Numbered from the stretch's first letter, positions 12,650 to 25,147 are shown. The stretch: 64,000 nucleotides of DNA from Siphonodentalium dalli (GCA_032622095.1 CP136063.1:83739980-83803979); one strand, 5' to 3'. The notes: generated by a model not told the origin, from the sequence alone. Translations and numbers: made by a program.

Positions 12650-13262
12650 ATAATTATATGGACTTATTTGATTCTGGAATAAACCCATAGTGGACTTATA
12701 CCCGTCATTCCGTTGGATGGCGCGGGCCACAGTGAAAACACATATATAAAGAGCGTACATATCTGCTGCATCATATCCTCGTGCAAATAGGTTCATATTG
12801 CACTTATTTGATTCTGAAATAGGCCCATATTGAGCTTATATTAATATATATATTTTTAATTTAAATCAAATATTTGAAAAACTAACGCCATTATAACCCC
12901 CACCAGGGTACCCCGAGTCAACACACTAAATTTGGATGAAATCGGAAAGCAGTCGGAGAAAAATGCGGACAGACAGGCGGACGGATAGACATATCCTACT
13001 AGTAATATTATATATATATATAGATTAAAGAGTTAGTATCTGTCTGTCTGTACGGTTTTTTCTCCCAGATACCTGGACCGATTTCAACCAAATTTGGTGC
13101 GGTGACTCGGGGTAACCTGGCGGAGGTTACAACAGCGATAGTTTTTCTAAATATTGATTTAAACAAATTTAATTGAATATAAAATAATAATAATCTCACT
13201 ACGGGCTTTTTTTCAGAATTAAATAAGTCCAATATGAACCTATTACGAGAATATGTTGCAGA
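12650..13262. repeat. Head-to-head pair of diverged ~250-300-bp repeats
   Basis: The minus strand of 12740-13000 and the plus strand of 13020-13262 share an ordered set of motifs. These are a GTCTGTC-type tract, TTTTTCTCC, CCGATTTC..CCAAATTT, GACTCGGGGTA, a gttat/gttac segment, then TTTGATTTAAA and TTCAGAATnAAATAAGT. The copies meet across an AT dinucleotide stretch at 13004-13022. A third partial copy of the gacttatttgattctg segment is at 12661-12700. This looks like an inverted duplication of a mobile-element end; the family is not identified. Confidence 0.7.
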
Positions 13263-15639
13263 ACCAGATGTAGGGGAAGGTGTGACACAGTTAGACATGG
13301 GCAGAGTGAGACATTGCCTATAACTATTATCTAATTCCAGACAATTATTCACTTATTCACGGCTCCACGGTTACACATGTTTACTACATCTGGTCAAAAT
13401 GGCTGTCATCTGATGAAGGTTTAATCTTAATTTAATTTTTGCAATTTATTTGAAAAAGATATCATATTGCATAAATTTACATATATGCATACATTTTGGT
13501 GAAGTGGACGACTGCGATTCGTTGCATATTTCATAGCCACATCTGATTTATTATAGAAATGTATGTATTCTTTGACTTTCAGCGAGTTACAGTGTGGTGG
13601 GGCACAATAACTCAATGAGACACAATTTCGGACCTGTGGTAGGATCCACCTTCATTAGATGGCACTTCGAAAAGGAATGATAAAATGTGCCAAATGACTA
13701 TTGTTTTTGGACTGGAGTAAATCAATAATTAAGATCAAACTAACTGATGTCATTGTGCAATAGTTGTAGGTTTGGGGCTTTCCTATACGGTTAGGACAAA
13801 AAGAAAACATCTGTGTTTCCGCTTAACCGACCGACCTGCCGAAATTGGGCCGACCTGAATTTTTTATTTTTGTTAAACTATTGTTTTTTATTTGTTAAAT
13901 TCTTGCAATTGGCATGTAAACGCTAAATATATACTGTGTACTATGTTTATATTAAGCAGCAATAATTTTAGATGGAATTTTCAAAAACAATTTACTTCTT
14001 TTAAACTACATGTCCATTTGTGGTTGCAGATGAATCCAAATCTCAGCAGTAAGTCTGCATTCTTTAAAACCAGCCTGTGGTAATCTTATTTGTTCAACTC
14101 CCATGCCTTGTGGGAAGAAGTCTTATCTGTTAGATAGCAATATACACATAGAATACTTCCTATTTCAGAATTTTAAGTTTTTCTCCGCAGTCATTCAAGG
14201 TTTCATAGTGTTTATGCATAGTTACAGTATAATGTTGACTTCATGTCTACCATATCAAACACCCTTCTTGGTTGGGCACTAACACTCACATGCAATTATC
14301 TACTGGTTTGTTCGGGTATATAAAACTTACTTACTTCGAAGTAGGGGCAATTTGAATGCTGAGGTGTGGTACCTCAGTCAAGGTGTGTGGCTGTGGTCCC
14401 ATTTTCAGTGGGCCCGAGGTGTGAGACCAAATATTTCAATGCAATCGAGATGTGTCTGAGGAACATTTACACCATGTGCAGTGTGTATGAGGAGCATGTG
14501 AGATATCCTGTCAGTGGAGGTGTGTCTTAGGTCGATAGGTGTATGACCAAATATATCAGTGAGGTTTGAGTTAATATCTTGCAAGCTATGTTATTATAAA
14601 GTCATACAAAATCCCTATTATGGTGTTCGTCTTGTGATTGTGATTATGAGTGATTGTTTTACAAGTGTATGACAATGCTGATAATAAACAAAATAAAATG
14701 ATGTTATACAGAGTCGACGTCTTCGTGTCGCCCCCAACGTATACAAACATGAAGTGGCAACTAATGAAGTGAAATGATAATGCAAAGGATAGAATATAGT
14801 TCATAATAAACAAAGTGTCCAAATCACTCATGGGATGCACCTATATGTGTTGATACATGTCGTGGGATTATTACAAATCTGTCACCAATGGTGGGGGTAT
14901 GGTCGGGGCTTTCGTTTTTGTTTCAGGCTATCGAGTAATTCATATATCGTCATGTTGGAAGCAATTTCTCGTTTCGTCCCGCCAAAATGTTAAGATGAAC
15001 ATTTCAGGCTGTATTACAATGATTATTATGCTGGGAAGATTAGGGTCTATGCTATTATTTGGCCACTTTACAGTCTTGACAAATTGAGTTGTTGCATTTA
15101 ACTTTTGTCGCATATTGCCGTAAATATTTATTTTTCAATTCTTTTTAAATCTATTTCGAAATCTGATATTTTAAAAATTGTTATCCAATGAGTTCCATAT
15201 CCACGGGAACGCGCGTTTGTGTAATATAGAAGTGAAAGCCGTTCTCGAGATTAATGCTTTCAAGTTGCCAGCCTGTCGAGTATTAGGAGTTGTATATTCA
15301 AACGAATTATCAAACGATTTCTTGGGCCTGTTGATATATCCATATTGTGCTCTGGGGAAGATGTGCCACCACAATCTAAACTGAGAGAATAATTGCAAGA
15401 GAGCTGCATATTTGAGAGCGAGCCCGGGAGGCAATTCCTTGTACAGTGACAATACTTATATTATTGTGCTACATTAACTGTTTACTTGCAATATACATGG
15501 ACAGCCTTCACACACGTGTAAAGAGTAAGCATTAATGTCCCTCTTAACTGTTTGGGCAAAACCGTTTTTTTTTTACAAAAAACGAAAGATCCCTACCTAC
15601 TTACCTGGAATTTTTTGAAACCATAATAGGAAACAAATA
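13263..15639. other. No confident gene
   Basis: Non-coding AT-rich DNA. A 93-codon minus-strand frame at 15171-15452 has a mixed, protein-like composition but no recognisable domain and no flanking splice sites that I could defend. The other open frames are shorter and look accidental. Confidence 0.45.
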
Positions 15640-15721
15640 ATATTTTTTTTGTTTTTTGCCATACTACTCATTAATCATTAGGATTTTTTGTTTTTTGCCC
15701 TACTACTCATTAATCATTAGG
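15640..15721. repeat. Two-copy 40-bp direct repeat
   Basis: The unit ttttttgttttttgcc(a/c)tactactcattaatcatta occurs twice in tandem with one or two differences. It looks like a local slippage-type duplication. Confidence 0.85.
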
Positions 15722-15889
15722 ATTTCTCCTAGAAACGAAGGTTATGACTTATTAAAGATAATACCATGTGCAACGATTCTATATTTCGATAAATACTAGA
15801 TCACGCCACGAATCTCCACACTAGCTATGCCCGTAGAGATCATATTACACCAATGCAGACAAAACCTGGGGGAGGGACTATGTTCTGAC

Positions 15890-17258
15890 TAGTCCAAGTC
15901 TTCTCGTACTAAAACCAGCTAAGATATTGGGATGGCGAGATGCTGGATTTAGTCCGAGCCCGCTTGCATAGGCTTCTTATAACATGACTTACGCCCAGGA
16001 TCTGTGGCGGGAATTTGTGGTGTATTTTACTCGATTTAACTAACAAATCAATACATGTTGCTATATACATCGGAAAGAGAGACATCTTATGGTCATAATG
16101 GTGTATAATAATCTAAATTTAATGTTAGATTACACATAGAATATTCCGGTTGATTGCCACAAACATCGCTTTGTTTCTCTGTTTGTTTACGTTTTAACTG
16201 AAAGCCGAAGTGGTCCGAATAACTTCGGCATAATCCGCTGTTTGTTCTGGGTATTTCTAGTTTCCGTTTCTATATATAGCGCGGGATTTTCCGAACAAAA
16301 TGGCGAAAACCGATCGCCCCAAAGTCCAGTTTCCTATGTGCTTTGAGAACAATTCCCGCACTAAAAACTTAATGACATAATGGAGGATCAGAACGGTAGT
16401 TTTGTTGACAATTTTCGCAAGCAACTTGTCAAAATTGGAGCAAATTAGAACTTTTGTGTCTGACTTGCCATGCGTGTGATGTGCATTTTGACAGTTGTGT
16501 TGATAAAATAATCGGAGAACCGAATCACACAGTTTCGAAATATAGTTCTTCCGTTTTAGTGGGACTTTTCAAACTTAAGGTTCAAATTTTATACACATTT
16601 TGTTTGATTTTTTGTGTGCTTAACAAGAGTAGTATATTGCCATGTTCGCTTAGTATATATTTTAATTTCGCGGAAGTCCACCAAATGTGGGTGAAATGTA
16701 GCACCATATAAGGCATATTATTTATTCTAATGCTCGTTGTGTTTACACTGTTTTAAACTTTGAGAGGGTTGTAATTCCCATAATTTATTTAATGTATTAC
16801 ATTTATATCTCCAATGTTTAATTAATCTATTTATTTTTTTATTTATTGACACACATAATTACGATTACAATGGAGAATTCATCGTAATTTGCGTTGTTAG
16901 TCCAAAATCTACGGAATATTTTCAACGGAAAATGCCGAACACAGTTCGCGAGGTCAACTGAGTTCGCATACTTTTAAAAAATTGTAAACATTGCGGTAAA
17001 TGTCTCGTTTCGCATTAAATTACCGCTTTCAATTCGCAACTGATGTGGGTTTCAGATGAAATAGCATGTCTTCTGCGGAATATATCCGTTTATTGTCGCA
17101 ATTGTGATATTTTATTTCATATAATTGTGGTTTTATTTGAACGGGTCACTAACGCTTAAGTCATGTTATAAGAAGCCTATGCAAGCGGGCTCGGACTAAA
17201 TCCAGCATCTCGCCATCCCAATATCTTAGCTGGTTTTAGTACGAGAAGACTTGGACTA
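15890..17258. mobile_element. Mutator-like (MULE) non-autonomous element
   Basis: Perfect 102-bp terminal inverted repeats lie at 15890-15991 and 17157-17258 and start TAGTCCAAGTCTTCTCG. They are bracketed by a 9-bp direct repeat, tgttctgac, at 15881-15889 and 17259-17267. Long inverted ends with a 9-bp duplication are the classic Mutator signature. The 1.17-kb interior has no transposase. It holds a TATATATA-type box near 16271, an ATG at 16300 opening a 26-codon frame, and a Cys/His-containing frame at 16454-16711 that could be a captured gene piece. Identity of the ends suggests recent activity. Confidence 0.93.
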
Positions 17259-17267
17259 TGTTCTGAC

Positions 17268-19996
17268 ATGTTCTGACAGCGAACTTTATAACTTTGATCA
17301 AACAAGGCAGGGCATATATTTCTTTTAATTGTTAGTATTTGTTCCGCAATAATCTACTTCACAGTAGGGCTGGTCCTAATTCGAGATTGCATGCTTGTTT
17401 GTGACTTTTGTGAGCTGATATCGTACTCACAGGTGCCTAATTATTGTGATGGTCAAATAATAGGGATTGAGGGGATTTAGGCTGAAATGAATAATAATGA
17501 TGGCAATTTAACAATTTATCCAAAATTAATAATCATGCTGACACTATTGTTTGGCATCTGAGAGTATATAAACATTTAATGAATTGCCCGGTAAAATTAC
17601 ATGAGTGTAAGGGACGCAAAGAAAAATGAATCACAAAGTCACGTAAACCATGCATTTTCAAGTTTGGACCATCACGTACAGTGAAACACATTTTTAAGGA
17701 ACAGGTATTTTATAATTTATTACCTGTATTGTTTTTTCGTTGATACACACTTCCCTTTCGCAACAGCAAACATTTCCCAGGTTTCGTACTGGTGGAATAA
17801 TTATATAATCTCGACGGGGGTACCAATAGGTACTACTAGTAGCTAAAATAGAGACTCATGGCATGATCTAAGAAAATGCTACCAGATTAAACATTTATAA
17901 AACCATCTGGGATTGCCACATGAGTTACGTAGGAGGTTGTGACAGTTCGATCAGCTTGGCCTCGGAATTATCATGTATAGCATACAGATGATCCCAACGT
18001 GTTTATTCAACCAAAAATACTACACATGGCTATATTTAGTAATTTTTCCACAAATAGCCACTATAGATGCAAACCATGCTGAGGCATAAACAAAATTACC
18101 CGACCGAGTGACCTACCCATGTCATAAACTGCTGACTGTCATAATTATTTGCTGATTTTATAAAAAAAATACGTTTAAAATAAATAAATAATGTCTATAA
18201 AGAAGCATAATAAGCCTATGTGAAGATGTGTCGATGATTTGTAATATCTCTTGGTCTGGATTTCAGTTGAAAAAACTGTTCACCCAGAATAAGTGAATAA
18301 GTTGTGAACAGTTCAAATAGCATAGATTTCTCACATTCTCGGGGCAAGAATGTTATTGAAAACTAGCCAAATTATCCACTTGGCTAATATAATTCTGTTT
18401 TTCAATAATGTATACATGTATCTTATTAATATACACACCAAAAAGATCATAAGCCTCGGACCACAGGTACGCCATACATGTTGTCTAAATTATTATTTTA
18501 AATCATTAAAGTGTCAATGCTGGGAATTAAAATATCAATGAAATCAGGAATACAATCTGTTAGGAGTCCCGTTACAAACTCAAGGCACAGTTATCTCCCA
18601 TCGCTCCGCTGAGATACAACTGCCACAAGGACACGTTGCAACGTTTTCTTACTTCTTCTTAGTTCTAATGTTTTAGGATTACAATTGTCTATGTCTGGCG
18701 CAGTTCATAGTGTTCTTGTCAATGCCGAAATAAAGACAATTACTGCAAACTTTGGTGGGCAAAATAAGATTATAGATGACTAAATATAGTTCCGACGATA
18801 CGACGATACATATTCATATAAATAACCCCGGAGGAGTCCCGTTAGCAGAAACACTGATAATGCTTTATAAAGTTTAACTGAGAACAGTGTTAGGATTATG
18901 AAATATTTAATATAGGTGAGAATGGTAAAAAACTTGCGATGTTATAAGAGCATGTTAATTTTTATCCGGCGAGTCCCACCATTTGTTACAAAGGCGTTGT
19001 GGTTGGAGGTTGATAAAAATAGGAGGGAGGTTGAAGGAACAGCGGAAAACACATCGCAGTATGTAGGTCAGTACACAGAATGTAGGTCAGTTAGCATCAG
19101 TCAAAATTGAGATTTGTAAAAGTAAACAAGGAAAGTTCTGAATACCACCTCCCTCCCATCCGCCTGGTTTTGGGATTTCGTTTGGTTAGTGCAATTTTAA
19201 TTGGTTTCGCATTTAATTTTGGTTTTGAGGATATATATGGGTGAATGGAGGGTTGTTTGTATTGTGAGAATGGGGTTTTAATGATGTTTGTCAGATCCGC
19301 ACCGTAATTTGCAATTGTTGGCGATTTGTTATTGTTCTTGTCATTATTGGTTGTGATTGTTTTGGGCGATTTGGGCCCACTGTTGGTTATGTATGTACAG
19401 TTTTATACATGTATTTTTTATTAGATTATGATTACTTGTTTCAATAAGTACTGGTATTTGCAAATTAAAGTTGCACCATTCAATCAAAATAAATCCTTGT
19501 TATTGTTATAATATCTATGGGGGATTCGCTGGATAAAAATCACCGGTAATGGCGTTAACGGTTAATTCATCATTATTATTATGGTTAAATTGATCTGTCC
19601 ATCGCAGGAAACAAAATTCATAGATGGAAAGTTGGAAACACATCCTCTCACTACACTCTGCAGTGTGCCGAGATCGAATGGGAAATGTTCTTCTTTTCCT
19701 TCACTAACCAAGATAATGGACTCACCAGTTCACTAGGCTTCACACGTTTGTCACTTTTGTATGTAGTTGGTAGATGGCTAAAATTGTATCCTAACCTGAG
19801 TCACAGTGGCTGAGAGCGTGAGTCTGAGCATGTCGTCAGTGAAAACTAATAACTAAATCAGTCATCTTTAAGATGTCCATTTTCTGATTTCCTTGACTTG
19901 ACCGTGTCAGCTATTAAATTTGGAGAAGTACCGCCATAGAAGGCACAATTTGCCGTTTACAACACCAACCAGTCCAGGTGAAAACATACTTAAAAT
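17268..19996. other. No gene seen; one hairpin
   Basis: No coding exon was recognised. A hairpin with perfect 10-bp arms (AACTGTTCAC / GTGAACAGTT) and a 20-nt loop lies at 18274-18313. The phrase gagtcccgtta occurs twice, near 18563 and 18834. Confidence 0.5.
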
Positions 19997-20299
19997 TTAA
20001 CAGAACAAGTCAGTCACCGTGACCACAGAACAGTGACCTTCGTTTTCATATTTATTTTTTATTTGTTCAGTCACAGACTCATCATTCACTTTCTTTCCGA
20101 CCGACTGAGTTTCACTGTTCAACTGCAGAAGACTGGAAGCTTCACAAACAATCTGTGCCCAATCGAGTGGCTTATACCAATCAAATTCAGCACGAGAACC
20201 ATAACGGAGAAGTTCGAATTGCATTCGCCAATAACTAACTGGGCGCCTCCATTTTGTTACGAAAATTACGTCACCAATTGTAACAGTGCTATGGGCCTA
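19997..20299 (-). CDS. Hypothetical open frame, possible exon
   Basis: The minus strand is open from about 20299 to the stop at 19997-19999 (about 100 codons). Its first ATG is at 20222-20224, giving 75 residues. The composition is protein-like (Trp/Tyr-rich start such as SYWRMQF and DWYKPLDW, then a polar, acidic tail), with no recognised domain, signal peptide or membrane segment. It sits downstream of the two candidate exons at 21.6 and 27.5 kb on the same strand, but I found no acceptor in the required phase. It could be chance or part of a repeat, because the foldback at 20324-20388 lies just upstream. Confidence 0.25.
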
Positions 20300-20323
20300 T
20301 TTCAACTAATTCCACATGTCATC

Positions 20324-20388
20324 GTGAGATGCTAGGATTATTTTTTACTCGGCTAGCGCCTCGTGAAAAATAATCCTCCGCATCTCAC
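20324..20388. repeat. 65-bp foldback with GC core
   Basis: Arms gtgagatgc..aggattattttt and their complement surround the 16-bp core CTCGGCTAGCGCCTCG (20348-20363). The core matches, at 15 of 16 positions, the reverse complement of the core of the unrelated palindrome at 22565-22694. Confidence 0.85.
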
Positions 20389-21094
20389 TCGAGGAGAAAC
20401 ATCGTTCGTCGCTGATGACAGTTAACTATTGTCTATATATCCTAGATTGCGATGATTACAATGAATTATGAATATATCGCCTGTATTCTTACCAATAATA
20501 CAAAATGTGTTGCGTTTCGCTCTACGTATGAACATTGTCAACACGTTATTGACCTCCGATCTCGCAAATTAAATATAATCTATAATTTAGCTGTGTTTGT
20601 AATTGTTATCGGATTTTCATAGATACTGGATTCTGCCTTGCGATGAGCTGTAGCGTGCACAACTAATGGAATAGCGCCCAGTCTGAGACATACATGTAAC
20701 CAATGAAATGAAGGGAATCACATCAATACAGAAATACAATCCGAATCAAAGTTCCACATGCACTCTACAGACGTATTAATGATAATATTACCGTCGGCTT
20801 TATACAGAGACTCTCTAGAACAAGCACGACGTCACGAATATATATGTTCATTTCATCTTAGGAAGCAATCAATTACAAACTATTGTACTACAAAAACATC
20901 GGGGATCCTTTCTCTATTTGTAGTTTGATGACGACAAGTTAAAATTGGGCATCTTCGAAAAATGACATAAAATGCGGGGTAAATTTCTTCAGATAATCAG
21001 CTATATAAAAAACGCGTCATATTACGTATAATTTATTATGCGATAACTGGATCGAGAAATTTCATTTATCTCATAATTCTCTCTCCGGGTGACA
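20389..21094. other. No gene seen
   Basis: No exon with credible splice signals was recognised on either strand between the foldback and the 43-bp minisatellite. Confidence 0.5.
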
Positions 21095-21641
21095 CCTTAC
21101 CTCAGCTGACGCCTGGACTACTATGGAAATTTACCTGTCTTACCTCAGCTGACACCTGGACTACTATGGAAATTTACCTGTCTTACCTCAGCTGACGCCT
21201 GGACTACTATGGAAATTTACCTGTCTTACCTCAGTTGGCGCTTGGACTACTATGGAAGTTTACCTGTCTTACCTCAGCTGACGCCTGGACTACTATGGAC
21301 GTTTACCTGTCTTGCCTCAGCTGACCCCTGGATTACTTTCCTGTCTTACCTCAGCTGACGCCTGGACTACTATGGAAATTTACCTGTCTTACCTCAGTTG
21401 GCGCTTGGACTACTATGGAAGTTTACCTGTCTTACCTCAGCTGACGCCTGGACTACTATGGAAGTTTACCTGTCTTGCCTCAGCTGACCCCTGGATTACT
21501 TTCCTGTCTTACCTCAGCTGACGCCTGGACTACTATGGAAATTTACCTGTCTTACATCAGCTAACGCCTGGACTACTATGTAAATTTACCTGTCTTACCT
21601 CAGCTGACGCCTGGACTACTATGGGAATTTACATGTCTTAC
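21095..21641 (-). repeat. 43-bp minisatellite containing splice-donor sequence
   Basis: About 12-13 tandem units of 43 bp, some truncated (near 21330 and 21490). Read on the minus strand, most units contain GAGGTAAGACAGGTAAAT, two consensus 5' splice sites in a row. The first unit begins at the donor of the exon at 21642-21799, so the array appears to have grown from that exon-intron border. Confidence 0.93.
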
Positions 21642-21799
21642 CTGAGGTAGACGTCTTTGATATTCCTTTTTGGAATCATGGAAACGTCCATCTGCCCATT
21701 TCGAACATATCTTTTGTATGGGAAATATGTGAGATAATCTCTAGAATCTCTGACAGCGCCGTTTCTGACCGGCGTTTCCACATTGGTAAAATCGCGAAA
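21642..21799 (-). CDS. Candidate internal coding exon of unknown gene
   Basis: On the minus strand, a pyrimidine-rich acceptor (ttgtatttcttatattgcag) precedes a 158-nt open exon that ends AG|GTAAGA, a consensus donor. It encodes 52 residues plus two bases (starts FRDFTNVETP, ends NIKDVYL), a charged, soluble-looking segment with no recognised domain. Its start phase (0) matches the end phase of the candidate first coding exon at 27452-27584, so the two can be spliced in frame across a 5.65-kb intron filled with satellites. I do not recognise the gene; a lumenal stem region of a type II membrane protein would fit. The next exon was not found. Confidence 0.55.
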
Positions 21800-21998
21800 C
21801 TGCAATATAAGAAATACAAACAGGTCAGTGAACTGTATTAAAGAGTGACAGTACACTAAATCCAGTCATTTATGGCACCAACTCCTTTTATACTCAACAA
21901 AATGTATGCAACAAATGAATGCATATGAGCCACGGATTAGTGCAAAATACGCTCATGTGTGCTATTGACGATGCAAACAACATGGTAAATATTACGAA

Positions 21999-22030
21999 AA
22001 TGAGTTTATGACTCGAGTTATAAACTCATT
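21999..22030. repeat. 32-bp palindrome
   Basis: AATGAGTTTAT...ATAAACTCATT around CTCGAG, with one mismatched base pair. Isolated, no known function. Confidence 0.8.
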
Positions 22031-22267
22031 ACATGTCCCCATATTGTTTGGTGAAACAATGATTGTGTATGCCATGCCATAATAGCCTAATGGGAGATGG
22101 GTACAGCACTTGTCCTCTAATCACATTGTCTGTATAACAGTTATGCGTTATATACCATGTGTTATAAAATTAATGCGAAAGGCGTTAAGTTCGTAGGTTT
22201 TTCGTTCGTGAGTTGTCGTTCGTGGAATCGAGATTACTTCAAAATACACATTTCAATGAAAGAGTGA

Positions 22268-22560
22268 TGTCCATAGAAGGGGATAATATATATCTGTATG
22301 TTATGTTAGAAGGAGATAATATATATCTGTATGTTATGTTAGAAGGAGATAATATATATCTGTATGTTATGTTAGAAGGAGATAATACATATCTGTATGT
22401 TATGTTAGAAGGATATAATATATATCTGTATGTTACGTTAGAAGGAGATAATATATATATCTGTATGTTATGTTAGAAGGAGATAATATATATCTGTATG
22501 TTATGTTAGAAGGAGATAATATATATCTGTATGTTATGTTAGAAGGAGATAATATTATAA
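22268..22560. repeat. 33-bp tandem array (left block)
   Basis: About nine units, each ggagataatatatatctgta followed by tgttatgttagaa. It is the same family and orientation as the long array at 25148-26890. The open frame across it (22213-22476) is a repeat artefact. Confidence 0.95.
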
Positions 22561-22564
22561 GTTA

Positions 22565-22694
22565 CACGGCTTGTTGAGGAGGGATACGGTGTGGTATGCC
22601 CCGGTTGAGTCCCGTATCCCCCGAGGCGATAGCCGAGGGGGATACGGGACTCAACCGGGGCATACCACACCGTATCCCCCCTCAACAAGCCGTG
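22565..22694. repeat. 130-bp GC-rich foldback palindrome
   Basis: Arms of ~57 bp (cacggcttgttgagg...cccgtatccccc) are near-perfect complements around the loop CGAGGCGATAGCCGAG. It sits between the 33-bp array and the 88-bp satellite. Part of its arm (gggatacgg-gtggtatg) recurs diverged at 25090-25111, right of the satellite. Confidence 0.95.
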
Positions 22695-22734
22695 CAACGT
22701 ATTTATCCCCGGTCTATATTAACAAGATGTTCCG

Positions 22735-25045
22735 ATTTCAGTTTTACACGGGGCATACGAGATTGTTATGACCCGTGTAAAATCTGTCTTCTCTATATAG
22801 CGACGACAATTTTGGCGGGGTAATATCAGTTTTACACGGGGCATACGAGATTGTTATGACCCGTGTAAAATCTGTCTTCTCTATATAGCGACGACAATTT
22901 TGCGGGATAATATAATTTTTACACGGGGCATACGAGATTGTTATGACCCGTGTAAAATATGTCTTCTCTATATAGCGACGACAATTTTGCGGGATAATAT
23001 CAGTTTTACACGGGGCATACGAGATTGTTATGACCCGTGTAACATCTGTCTTCTCTATATAGCGACGACAATTTTTGCGGGATAATATAATTTTTACACG
23101 CACGGGGCATACGAGATTGTTATGACCCGTGTAAAATATGTCTTCTCTATATAGCGACGACAATTTTTGCGGGATAATATCAGTTTTACAAGGGGGAATA
23201 CGAGATTGTTATGACCCGTGTAAAATCTGTCTTCTCTATATAGCGACGACAATTTTTGCCGGGTAATATCAGTTTTACACGGGGCATACGAGATTGTTAT
23301 GACCCATGTAAAATCTGTCTTCTCTATATAGCGACGACATTTTTTGCGGGATAATATCAGTTTTACACGGGGCATATATATACGAGATTGTTATGACCCG
23401 TGTAAAATCTGTCTTCTCTATATAGCGACCACATTTTTTGCGGGATAATATCAGTTTTACACGGGGCATACGAGATTGTTATGACCCATGTAAAATCTGT
23501 CTTCTCTATATAGCGACGACAATTTTTGCGGGATAATATCAGTTTTACACTGGGCATACGAGATTGTTATGACCCGTGTAAAATCTGTCTTCTCTATATA
23601 GCGACGACATTTTTTGCGGGATAATATAATTTTTACACGGGGCATACGAGATTGTTATGACCCGTGTAAAATATGTCTTCTCTATATAGCGACGACAATT
23701 TTTGCGAGATAATATCAGTTTTACACGGGGCATACGAGATTGTTATGACCCGTGTAAAATCTGTCTTCTCTATATAGCGACGACAATTTTTGCGGGATAA
23801 TATAATTTTTACACGGGGCATACGAGATTGTTATGACCCGTGTAAAATATGTCTTCTCTATATAGCGACGACATTTTTTGCGGGATAATATAATTTTTAC
23901 ACGGGGCATACGAGATTGTTATGACCCGTGTAAAATATGTCTTCTCTATATAGCGACGACAATTTTTGCGGGATAATATCAGTTTTACAAGGGGGAATAC
24001 GAGATTGTTATGACCCGTGTAAAATCTGTCTTCTCTATATATATAGCGACGACAATTTTTGCGGGATAATATCAGTTTTACAAGGGGGAATACGAGATTG
24101 TTATGACCCGTGTAAAATCTGTCTTCTCTATATAGCGACGACAATTTTTGCGGGATAATATCAGTTTTACACGGGGCATACGAGATTGTTATGACCCGTG
24201 TAAAATCTGTCTTCTCTATATAGCGACGACATTTTTTGCGGGATAATATAATTTTTACACGGGGCATACGAGATTGTTATGACCCGTGTAAAATATGTCT
24301 TCTCTATATAGCGACGACATTTTTTGTGGGATAATATCAGTTTTACAAGGGGGAATACGAGATTGTTATGACCCGTGTAAAATATGTCTTCTCTATATAG
24401 CGACGACAATTTTTGCGGGATAATATCAGTTTTACACGGGGCATACGAGATTGTTATGACCCGTGTAAAATCTGTCTTCTCTATATAGCGACGACAATTT
24501 TTGCGGGATAATATAATTTTTACACGGGGCATACGAGATTGTTATGACCCGTGTAAAATATGTCTTCTCTATATAGCGACGACATTTTTTGCGGGATAAT
24601 ATAATTTTTACACGGGGCATACGAGATTGTTATGACCCGTGTAAAATATGTCTTCTCTATATAGCGACGACAATTTTTGCGGGATAATATCAGTTTTACA
24701 CGGGCCATACGAGATTGTTATGACCCGTGTAAAATATGTCTTCTCTATATAGCGACGACAATTTTTGCGGGATAATATCAGTTTTACAAGGGGGAATACG
24801 AGATTGTTATGACCCGTGTAAAATATGTCTTCTCTATATAGCGACGACAATTTTTGCGGGATAATATCAGTTTTACAAGGGGGAATACGAGATTGTTATG
24901 ACCCGTGTAAAATCTGTCTTCTCTATATAGCGACGACAATTTTTGCCGGGTAATATCAGTTTTACACGGGGCATACGAGATTGTTATGACCCGTGTAAAA
25001 TCTGTCTTCTCTATATAGCGACGACAATTTTTGCGGGGTAATACG
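22735..25045. repeat. 88-bp hairpin satellite, 26 copies
   Basis: Each unit holds an inverted repeat TTTTACACGGG...CCCGTGTAAAA with a ~19-nt loop (gcatacgagattgttatga), then gtcttctctatatagcgacgacaatttttgcgggataatat. I counted 26 hairpins in three left-arm forms (CAG-TTTTACACGGG, AAT-TTTTACACGGG, and one with TTTTACAAGGGGGAA). Because 88 is 3n+1, open frames up to ~150 codons arise by frame rotation; they are not genes. Confidence 0.97.
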
Positions 25046-25147
25046 AAATAAGTGTTTCCTGTTTAGTTAACATATATCGAACAAGAACACCGGGATACGG
25101 CGTGGTATGGCCCTAGAAGAACAATGGTGCCTAAGAAGGCTTACAAT
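25046..25147. other. Spacer between satellites
   Basis: About 100 bp that includes a diverged piece of the 22565-22694 palindrome arm (gggatacggcgtggtatggcc). Confidence 0.6.

Noticed and set aside
22744-24850. Long overlapping minus-strand ORFs (up to ~150 codons) with repeated RYIEKTDFTRVITISYAPC-like peptides
   Set aside because: They are translations of the 88-bp satellite. The unit is 3n+1 long and lacks stops in the used frames, so frames rotate through it. No coding signal beyond repetition.
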